From assembly GCA_934130485.1 (NCBI GenBank), contig CAKOYE010000014.1, positions 1 to 20,785 on the forward strand: a stretch of 20,785 bases of DNA, given 5' to 3'. Position numbers and translations under genes: made by a program. The notes under the pieces were generated by a model, which ran no database searches, was not told the DNA's origin, and saw nothing but the letters and a program-made list of their open reading frames with translations. Below are positions 15,962 through 20,785 of this stretch, piece after piece. Origin of the DNA: an uncultured Bacilli bacterium. GTDB lineage: Bacteria > Bacillota_I > Bacilli_A > RF39 > UBA660. Position 1 is the first letter of the stretch; each line of letters starts with the position of its first letter.

Positions 15962-16864
15962 ATGAAGAAACGACTTTTATTTTTAACTACAATTTTACTT
16001 TCATTTTTTTGTTTTGAAAATGTATTAGCAAGCACAAATACATTTGTAAGAAATGAATCGGATTATAAAGTTCGTAGTGATATTAATATAACTGATAGTA
16101 ATAAAAAAAATATATTATTGACTCCATCTGTTGATTCAAGTGAAAAAATATATGATTTTGCTGATTTATTAAGCAATTATGAAGAAAATAATTTGTTTTC
16201 TAGCATAGAAAATTTTATTTCTGATACAAATTATGATTTGGCAGTAACTACAATATCAAAAAATAATAAGAATAATGCAAGAGAATATGCTGATGATTTT
16301 TATGATTATAATAATTTTGGATTTAATAGTAGTCGTGATGGAATTTTAATATTAATAGATATGGATACAAGAGAAATTTATATATCAACTAGTGGATACG
16401 CAATAAAAATGTATAGCGATTCACGAATTGATTCAATAATAGATTCTGGTTATAATTATCTAAAATCAGGAAATTATTATGAATGTTTAGATAGAATAAT
16501 TAATAGAATGATGTCTTATTATAATAATGGCTTTCCTAGTAATAACAAAAATATGCTTATAGATGAATTAGGTAATCCATATTATATTAGAAAAATACCT
16601 TATTTAATGATTATTTTGATTTCTAGTATTTCAAGTTTGATTGTTTCGTTAATTTTATATTTTAAAACAATTTCAAAAATTAAAAAACAAAATACAGTTA
16701 CATATATAAATCCAAATTCATCAAACATAATAAAAAGTGATCAATTTATTTCAACTCATACAACAAAAATTAGAAGAGAAACTTCAAGTAGTGGAGGTAG
16801 TGGAAGTAGTTTTCATTCAAGTAGTAGTGGAAGAAGTCATGGTGGTGGCGGAAGACATTTTTAA
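15962..16864 (+). CDS. TPM-domain (YgcG-like) membrane protein with Gly/Ser-rich tail
   Basis: Begins with a signal peptide (about 1-23, ending VLA). A TPM domain follows at about 50-185: IYDFADLLSNYEENNL, LAVTTISKN, the GFNSSRDGILILIDMDTREIYISTSG core, and a helix ending CLDRIINRM. A transmembrane segment lies at about 209-229 and a charged cytoplasmic part comes next. The last 27 residues are a Gly/Ser/His tail (GGSGSSFHSSSSGRSHGGGG), which is the common end of this family. TPM proteins are known from photosystem II repair and from many bacterial envelope proteins; the biochemical role here is unknown. It starts 1 nt after the zinc-ribbon gene, so the two are one operon closed by a terminator. 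Confidence 0.88.
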   Translation: MKKRLLFLTTILLSFFCFENVLASTNTFVRNESDYKVRSDINITDSNKKNILLTPSVDSSEKIYDFADLLSNYEENNLFSSIENFISDTNYDLAVTTISKNNKNNAREYADDFYDYNNFGFNSSRDGILILIDMDTREIYISTSGYAIKMYSDSRIDSIIDSGYNYLKSGNYYECLDRIINRMMSYYNNGFPSNNKNMLIDELGNPYYIRKIPYLMIILISSISSLIVSLILYFKTISKIKKQNTVTYINPNSSNIIKSDQFISTHTTKIRRETSSSGGSGSSFHSSSSGRSHGGGGRHF

Positions 16865-16884
16865 TAATTGTTTTTATGTTAATG

Positions 16885-16919
16885 AAAATTAAGTGTAATT
16901 TATACTTAATTTTTTTTTA
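16885..16919 (+). terminator. Intrinsic terminator after the TPM gene
   Basis: Ten-bp stem AATTAAGTGT / ATACTTAATT with one G-U pair (16887-16896 with 16902-16911) and a 5-nt loop, then eight T. Confidence 0.8.
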
Positions 16920-16930
16920 TTTCATACAAT
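16902..16930 (+). promoter_or_regulatory. SigE-type promoter of the spoVD-like gene
   Basis: CATACAAT (16923-16930) is an exact match to the SigE -10 consensus CATACANT. An ATA at 16902-16904 stands 18 nt upstream, in the range given for the SigE -35 core. The predicted start (about 16937) is at the GAGGTG ribosome site of the gene at 16947. In B. subtilis spoVD is SigE-dependent, which agrees. The -35 element lies inside the preceding terminator. Confidence 0.55.
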
Positions 16931-16946
16931 TTTATGAGGTGTTATA

Positions 16947-18203
16947 ATGTTTGTAAAAGATTATCATAGAAGAATTAAAATTGTATTAGTAGTAATTATT
17001 TTGTTATTTATTTTAATTATAAGTAAGATATTTTATATTCAAGTGTTTAGTTATAAAAAACTTAATAATTATGCCAATAGTTTATGGAGTAGAAATTTAC
17101 CAGTAGAAGCAAATAGAGGAATAATTTATGATAGAAATGGAGTAGTAATTGCTGATAATATTACAACAACATCACTTGTATTAATTCCAAATCAAATTGA
17201 AAATAAGGAAGAAGTATCAAAAAAATTAGCGGAAATACTAAATGTAAGTTATGAGGAAATGTATGCACACGTTAGTAAGAAAACTTCAATTGAAAGAGTT
17301 CATCCAGAAGGTAGAAGACTTTCTTATGAAATAGCAGACAAAATCGCTTCTTTGAATATTTCAGGTGTTTATTTAGTAAAAGAATCAAAAAGAAATTATC
17401 CATTTGATACATATTTATCTCATACATTAGGATTTGTAGGAATAGATAATCAAGGATTAAGTGGATTGGAACTGATGTACAATAATATTTTAACTGGTGA
17501 ATATGGTGCAATAAAATATTTTAGTGATGCCAAGGGAAATAGATTAAGTTTAAATGAGATTTATGAGAAACCCCAAGATGGTATTAATATGACATTGACT
17601 ATAAATATGGATATTCAAAGTTCTTTAGAAAGAGAACTTGATAACGCAATGTTAAAATATAATCCAGATCAAGCATTAGGAATTGTAATGGATCCTAAAA
17701 GTGGAGAAATTTTAGCAATTTCATCTAGACCTAATTTTTCTCCAAGTAATTATCAAAATTATACTGTCGAAGAAATTAATAGAAATTTACCTGTTTGGAT
17801 GACATATGAACCAGGTTCAACTTTTAAAATAATTACACTTGCAGCATCATTAGAAGAAAAAATTGTTGATTTAGACAATGATACATTTTACGATTCTGGG
17901 GCAGTGACTGTAGATAATGCAACTCTTCACTGTTGGAAACATGGTGGACATGGGGCTCAAACGTATTTACAAGTTGTAGAGAACTCTTGCAATCCAGGAT
18001 TTGTTAATTTGGGTTTAAAACTCGGTAAAGAAACATTATTTAGTTATATAAAAAAATTTGGTTTTGGAACAAAAACAGGAGTTGATTTAAACGGTGAAGG
18101 TTCCGGAATTATTTTCAATTTAGATAAAGTAGGTAATGTAGAACTTGCTACAACTGCTTTTGGGCAAGGAGTTAGTGTAACTCCTATACACCTTACTGTC
18201 TAA
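16947..18203 (+). pseudogene. spoVD: SpoVD-like class B penicillin-binding protein, truncated 3' end
   Basis: Transpeptidase that cross-links peptidoglycan; SpoVD does so for the spore cortex from the mother-cell membrane. A transmembrane anchor (about 9-31) is followed by the dimerisation part with EANRGIIYDRNGVVIADN, then the transpeptidase domain. Motif 1 is S291-T-F-K294 (EPGSTFKIIT), and the nucleophile position is close to Ser294 of B. subtilis SpoVD. Motif 2 is S347-C-N349. After AFGQGVSVTPIHLTV the frame stops (TAA TAA) at 418 codons. Family members continue for roughly 150-230 residues and carry the KTG motif, so the third catalytic motif and the end of the fold are missing. SpoVD rather than another PBP2 is inferred from the SigE-type promoter and the sporulation gene set. 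See findings for the junction. Confidence 0.88.
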
Positions 18204-18298
18204 TAAATGATACCCTTACTATAACAAGAGGAATAACAAGTAAATATACGAAAAAGTATGATGTTGAATTCAGTTATAACTGTGTTATAAATATTTAA
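18203..18298 (+). pseudogene. Orphan reading-frame remnant at the spoVD junction
   Basis: Directly after the PBP stop, another frame stays open for 31 codons to a TAA at 18296-18298. It has no start codon or ribosome site. The translated end (SKYTKKYDVEFSYNCVINI) has the basic-then-beta-strand look of a protein C-terminus, loosely like the last strand of serine recombinases, but this is only an impression. It may be the tail of a gene lost at the junction, or chance. Confidence 0.25.
18264..18291 (+). promoter_or_regulatory. Promoter of the 18331 gene
   Basis: TTGAAT (18264-18269), 16-nt spacer, TATAAA (18286-18291) with TGT upstream (extended -10). The predicted start is near 18298, and TTAGGTGAT precedes the ATG at 18331. 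Confidence 0.55.
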
Positions 18299-18330
18299 AA
18301 TAGAAAATATAATTAATTAGGTGATATATC

Positions 18331-19068
18331 ATGCAATTTATTGAAAAGATAATTAGTTTTTGCTATAATATTCTAAAGAAAAAAGAAAGGATTGATGATT
18401 ATATGACTTTAAAGAAAATGACTGCTCAAATTAGTATATTTTTGAAAGATGGTATTATGAATCCAAGCAAATATAAGAAAAATATTAATGAAATTTTTAA
18501 TGATTTATTTAGTAAAGAAATCTTATCAATTAATATTGATGGTGCACCTGATGATATGCCACTTGTAAGATGTACTTCAAAAGATAATATGCTATCTTAC
18601 GATTTTTCTAGAAAAAGAATTAATTTTGCTATTAATTTTACAAGCAAAAATAAATTGATATCATTTGATGATTATAAGAATAAAGTTCTTGAGTTAATTA
18701 CCAATGATTTATTATCAGTTACTGATATTTCAAGAATTGGTATTGCATTTGTTTATTATTGTGATGTAGAAGATAAAAACAATAATTATTGGATTAATAA
18801 ATATAGTTTTCCATTTGCTTCTAATTCAACATCACAATTATCTTATACGATAAACAATTCTTTTGAAAAAAATGCTGTTAAATTTAATAATATTATTAAT
18901 CTTTCTAATGCCAGTATTGATGGAAAAAATTTTCCAATTGTTTCAGTTGATTTAAATAATGTACCTAATAATATGCTAACAGAAGAACAAATTACATTTA
19001 TTTTAACGAAATGTTCAAATTATAGTATTGATTCTGTTAGTAAGCTATTAAATGATGATGAACAATAA
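18331..19068 (+). CDS. Hypothetical protein, first gene of a two-gene unit; possible TIGR04255-like
   Basis: A 245-residue soluble protein that I cannot assign firmly. The TTAGGTGAT ribosome site is placed for the ATG at 18331; a later ATG at 18403 (MTLKKM) is possible. The layout of an N-terminal stretch, a beta-rich middle (LSYDFSRKRINFAINFTSKN), a helix (DDYKNKVLELITNDLL), then SRIGIAFVYYC and a C-terminal helix recalls the TIGR04255 family, whose members are found in accessory and phage-linked DNA; I hold this loosely. There is no signal peptide, transmembrane segment or catalytic motif. It overlaps the following membrane-protein gene by 17 nt, so the two products probably work together. 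It begins the accessory-looking DNA downstream of the broken spoVD. Confidence 0.7.
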   Translation: MQFIEKIISFCYNILKKKERIDDYMTLKKMTAQISIFLKDGIMNPSKYKKNINEIFNDLFSKEILSINIDGAPDDMPLVRCTSKDNMLSYDFSRKRINFAINFTSKNKLISFDDYKNKVLELITNDLLSVTDISRIGIAFVYYCDVEDKNNNYWINKYSFPFASNSTSQLSYTINNSFEKNAVKFNNIINLSNASIDGKNFPIVSVDLNNVPNNMLTEEQITFILTKCSNYSIDSVSKLLNDDEQ

Positions 19069-19555
19069 TGTATATAATAAGAAAAAGAATAAAAAGGGAA
19101 ATAATACTGAAACAAGCACTTTACCAATAGCTAGTATTGATGGCACTACTATTAATAGTACTAATAATATGGAAGCCACCCCTCAATATTATGAATTGTA
19201 TAAAAAAGTAATTGAATTAGAAAGTGAAAATAAGCAGCTTGCAATACAAGTAAAAAATATATGTTCTAATGTTTCATCTATAAGAAAAAAGGAGAATCGT
19301 TTATTAAATAGATTTGGTTGGACATTAATAATGGCAAATATTCTATTAGGTGTTTTATCTGGTGTGGTGGTTTTAGGATACTTTCAATTTTTCTATCCAA
19401 CCCTTCAAAAAAATATAAATAGTGATGGTACTTTAGAATTAATAAAATGGGGAATGTTTGGTATTCTTGGTATTTTAGCTGCCATATGGTTTTCTGTAAT
19501 GAAATTTGCAAATTATATTAGAAAAAGAGATCAAGTTGATAAAGATGAATTTTGA
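19052..19555 (+). CDS. Coiled-coil protein with two transmembrane segments, partner of the 18331 gene
   Basis: Unrecognised, 167 residues. An Asn/Lys/Thr-rich, probably disordered N-terminus (1-42) is followed by a predicted coiled coil (about 45-82, YYELYKKVIELESENKQ) and two hydrophobic segments (about 90-112 and 130-150) separated by a short loop. The end is charged (YIRKRDQVDKDEF). Both termini should lie on the same, probably cytoplasmic, side. The start is one of three consecutive ATG codons at 19052, 19055 or 19058, inside the end of the upstream gene and without its own strong ribosome site, so expression probably relies on coupling. A soluble sensor plus small membrane effector is one reading; a membrane-anchoring subunit is another. 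Confidence 0.72.
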   Translation: MMMNNNVYNKKKNKKGNNTETSTLPIASIDGTTINSTNNMEATPQYYELYKKVIELESENKQLAIQVKNICSNVSSIRKKENRLLNRFGWTLIMANILLGVLSGVVVLGYFQFFYPTLQKNINSDGTLELIKWGMFGILGILAAIWFSVMKFANYIRKRDQVDKDEF

Positions 19556-19565
19556 TCTTTTTTTA
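19522..19565 (+). terminator. Intrinsic terminator after the two-gene unit
   Basis: AAAAAGAGATCAA (19522-19534) pairs with TTGATCTTTTTTT (19552-19564) with one G-U pair, around a 17-nt loop, ending in a T run. The stop codon at 19553-19555 is within the right arm. Confidence 0.6.
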
Positions 19566-19766
19566 TTTGTAGTATTGCAATAGTGTTACTTTTATAATTA
19601 AAACGTTAAAAAAATAATTAAAAAAAAGTAATATTAAAATGATTAATTGACATTTCTTAGGAATAATAATTAGTTTTTCCTAAAAAATAAAAATAATTTT
19701 TTTAATAATTTTATTAAAATATATTTTCAAATAATTTTAATCGTTAAAGGAAAAAAGTAAATGTAA
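19566..19766. other. AT-rich intergenic region without a gene
   Basis: No supported ORF. It contains the small palindrome TATTGCAATA near 19571, a 7-bp inverted repeat TTAGGAA / TTCCTAA (19657-19663 with 19677-19683) with a 13-nt loop and no T tract, a TTGACA without a matching -10, and long A/T runs. I see no convincing function beyond spacing the next promoter. Confidence 0.5.
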
Positions 19767-19795
19767 TTTACAAAGTGATTAAAGTGTGATATATT
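19767..19795 (+). promoter_or_regulatory. Promoter of the leader-ASCH/deaminase operon
   Basis: TTTACA (19767-19772), 17-nt spacer, TATATT (19790-19795) with TGA upstream (extended -10). The predicted start near 19802 gives a leader RNA of about 165 nt before the ASCH-deaminase gene. Confidence 0.6.
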
Positions 19796-19833
19796 ATAGG
19801 CGTAAATTATTCAAAGAAAGGAGTGTGATTAAG

Positions 19834-19899
19834 ATGAAAAATTTACAAGTTATAAATAATGCAGAATTAATCACTACTCCTAATTTATTAAACTTTTAG
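19834..19899 (+). CDS. 21-codon leader peptide upstream of an attenuator
   Basis: Short ORF of 21 codons plus TAG, starting ATG AAA AAT TTA and ending with Leu-Leu-Asn-Phe. A strong AAAGGAG (19817-19823) lies 10 nt before the ATG, far better than expected for a chance ORF. Codons 8 to 13 (Asn-Asn-Ala-Glu-Leu-Ile) form one arm of a long pairing with the terminator further down. Its position between promoter and terminator of a likely resistance gene matches leader peptides that sense ribosome stalling, as known for erm and other antibiotic-induced genes. The peptide has no signal or toxin character and no run of one amino acid's codons, so sensing of an amino acid shortage is less likely than sensing of a ribosome inhibitor. 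Confidence 0.75.
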   Translation: MKNLQVINNAELITTPNLLNF

Positions 19900-19950
19900 G
19901 AATATTCTTTTAGATTATAAAATTAATTCTGCATTATGCAGAATTTTTTT
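19856..19950 (+). promoter_or_regulatory. Transcription attenuator: antiterminator versus terminator
   Basis: Terminator: AATTCTGCA / TGCAGAATT (19925-19933 with 19937-19945), 3-nt loop, T tract to 19950. Competing structure: 19856-19871, inside the leader ORF, is perfectly complementary over 16 nt to 19922-19937. That pairing consumes the whole left arm of the terminator. The two structures cannot coexist, so translation of the leader ORF over 19856-19871 should decide between them. AGGAGG for the downstream gene follows at 19954. Confidence 0.8.
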
Positions 19951-19967
19951 GTTAGGAGGATATTAAA

Positions 19968-20723
19968 ATGATAATGAAATTAAATATTAATGATAGAGCA
20001 GCACTAGCTATCAAAAATAATACTAAAAGAGTAGAGATTAGGGCAAATAAAGAAAATAGTGAACATGATTATAGCAAGATAAAACGAAATGACATTATAG
20101 AATTTACTAGCAATAATTTAGGTGTATTTTATGTCAAAGTTAAAGAAGTAAATCATTATGAAACACTTGGAGATTTACTTACGTTGGAAGGAACAAGATA
20201 TACAACTTCATCTACTAATGATAAAGAAGAAGCTATTAGAAATGTTAGTAAACTTGATGGATATGAAGATGCCATTAAGAAAAATGGTGTATACGCTATT
20301 CATATAGAATATTTATATAGCGAAAATACTGTTTGGAATGAATTATATGATCATGCTAAGAATATTAGAAATCCTAGAGATGTATCAGGTATGATTAGTA
20401 CAGGACAGGTTGGTGCAGCAATATTAACTAAAAATCATAATATTTATACTGGAGTATGTATTGATACAGCTTCAACACTTGGTATGTGTGGAGAGCGAAA
20501 TGCTATTGCCAATATGATTACAAATGGAGAAAATGAAATTATAAAGTTAGTATGTGTTGATTCTAAAGGTAATGTTGGTTCACCTTGTGGTGCTTGTAGA
20601 GAGTATATGATGCAACTTTCTAAAAATAGTAAGGATATTGAGATATTAAAAAATATTGATACTAAAGAAATAGTGAAATTAGAAGAATTAATTCCTGATT
20701 GGTGGGGAAAAGGCAGAGTTTAA
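19968..20723 (+). CDS. ASCH domain - cytidine deaminase fusion
   Basis: A 251-residue two-domain protein. Residues 1-115 form an ASCH (PUA-like) domain: MKLNINDRAALAIKNNTK with K20, R21, E23, R25 in TKRVEIR, then IKRNDIIEFTSNN and a VKVKEVNHYETLGDLL strand-helix. ASCH proteins bind nucleic acid or, as in E. coli YqfB, hydrolyse N4-acetylcytidine. Residues about 120-251 are a cytidine-deaminase domain with zinc ligands C174, C207 and C210, catalytic E176 (MCGERNAI, PCGACRE), and VGAAILT upstream; this family includes blasticidin-S deaminases. The ATG at 19968 lies 8 nt from AGGAGG. The gene sits behind a leader ORF and attenuator and overlaps the next gene by 1 nt. A drug or modified-nucleoside detoxification enzyme is inferred; simple pyrimidine salvage is the alternative. 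Confidence 0.85.
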   Translation: MIMKLNINDRAALAIKNNTKRVEIRANKENSEHDYSKIKRNDIIEFTSNNLGVFYVKVKEVNHYETLGDLLTLEGTRYTTSSTNDKEEAIRNVSKLDGYEDAIKKNGVYAIHIEYLYSENTVWNELYDHAKNIRNPRDVSGMISTGQVGAAILTKNHNIYTGVCIDTASTLGMCGERNAIANMITNGENEIIKLVCVDSKGNVGSPCGACREYMMQLSKNSKDIEILKNIDTKEIVKLEELIPDWWGKGRV

Positions 20724-20785
20724 TGAAAAATATAGAATTAGTTATTCCTAAATTAAATCAATATTCTTATGAACAAAAACTTGAA
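20723..20785 (+). CDS. Start of a further operon gene, possibly GNAT acetyltransferase (partial)
   Basis: An ATG overlapping the preceding TAA by 1 nt opens a frame that continues for 21 codons to the window edge (begins MKNIELVIP, then LNQYSYEQKLE). This start resembles GNAT N-acetyltransferases (a first beta strand such as IELVIPT followed by a helix), but too little is present to be sure. Translational coupling with the ASCH-deaminase gene makes it part of the same attenuated operon. If it is an acetyltransferase, the operon would combine deamination and acetylation, a pattern seen in resistance clusters. Confidence 0.45.
   Translation, partial: MKNIELVIPKLNQYSYEQKLE

Noticed and set aside
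19647..19675. TTGACA at 19647 as a promoter
   Set aside because: No acceptable -10 box at 16-18 nt, and no gene starts within reach.
19566..19766. Structured RNA or origin in the AT-rich gap
   Set aside because: Only short AT hairpins and A/T runs are present; there are no DnaA-box clusters, no conserved riboswitch shape and no repeats of note.
1..20785. CRISPR arrays, tRNA or rRNA genes, and transposases
   Set aside because: I saw no regularly spaced repeats, no cloverleaf with a T-loop GTTCGA-like motif, and no transposase or integrase reading frame in the window.

Overview
The window comes from an AT-rich, low-GC, endospore-forming member of the Firmicutes (Bacillota). It encodes the late sporulation sigma factor SigK, a SpoIIAA/SigF pair, a SpoVAC-SpoVAD-SpoVAE operon and a SpoVD-type penicillin-binding protein. 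It also has Dxs (MEP isoprenoid pathway), and TGA is used as a stop, so this is not a Mycoplasma-type code. Very low GC, tight packing and Asn/Lys/Ile-rich proteins suit an uncultured gut Clostridia or Bacilli lineage. I cannot name a genus from sequence alone.

Layout. 1-5612 is a sporulation and wall block: a VanY-type carboxypeptidase, sigK on the minus strand converging on it, an unknown Asn-rich protein divergent from sigK, spoIIAA-sigF, then spoVAC-AD-AE with a small membrane-anchored protein. 5616-10474 carries dxs and uvrA, and uvrA has a LexA-type operator inside its promoter. 10454-16919 holds a membrane-anchored surface protein, a YtqA/TIGR01212-type radical SAM protein on the minus strand, a YfcC-type permease, a YgjP-type metallopeptidase, and a two-gene unit of a zinc-ribbon membrane protein and a TPM-domain protein. 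16902-18203 is a SpoVD-like gene with a SigE-type promoter that stops abruptly before its third active-site motif. From about 18200 the content looks accessory: an orphan reading-frame remnant, an unrecognised two-gene unit with a membrane partner, then a detoxification-like operon. That operon consists of a 21-codon leader ORF, an attenuator, an ASCH-cytidine deaminase fusion, and the first codons of an acetyltransferase-like gene that runs off the window.

Four observations stand out. (1) spoIIAB is absent between spoIIAA and sigF (9 nt apart), and the SpoIIAA residue that SpoIIAB normally phosphorylates is Ile instead of Ser, so kinase and target appear to have been lost together. (2) The spoVD-like gene is cut at a sharp junction into accessory DNA, which could be a skin-like intervening element, a deletion, or an assembly join. 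(3) A leader ORF contains one arm of a perfect 16-bp pairing that is mutually exclusive with an intrinsic terminator just before the deaminase gene, which is the architecture of ribosome-mediated attenuation. (4) The gene so controlled fuses an ASCH domain to a cytidine deaminase, suggesting two-step modification of an N4-acylated cytosine compound.

Promoters are visible at several scales: vegetative TTGNAT/TATAAT types, often with an extended TGn before the -10 box, and candidate sporulation promoters upstream of sigK, spoVAC and the spoVD-like gene whose predicted start points fall at or next to the Shine-Dalgarno sequence.
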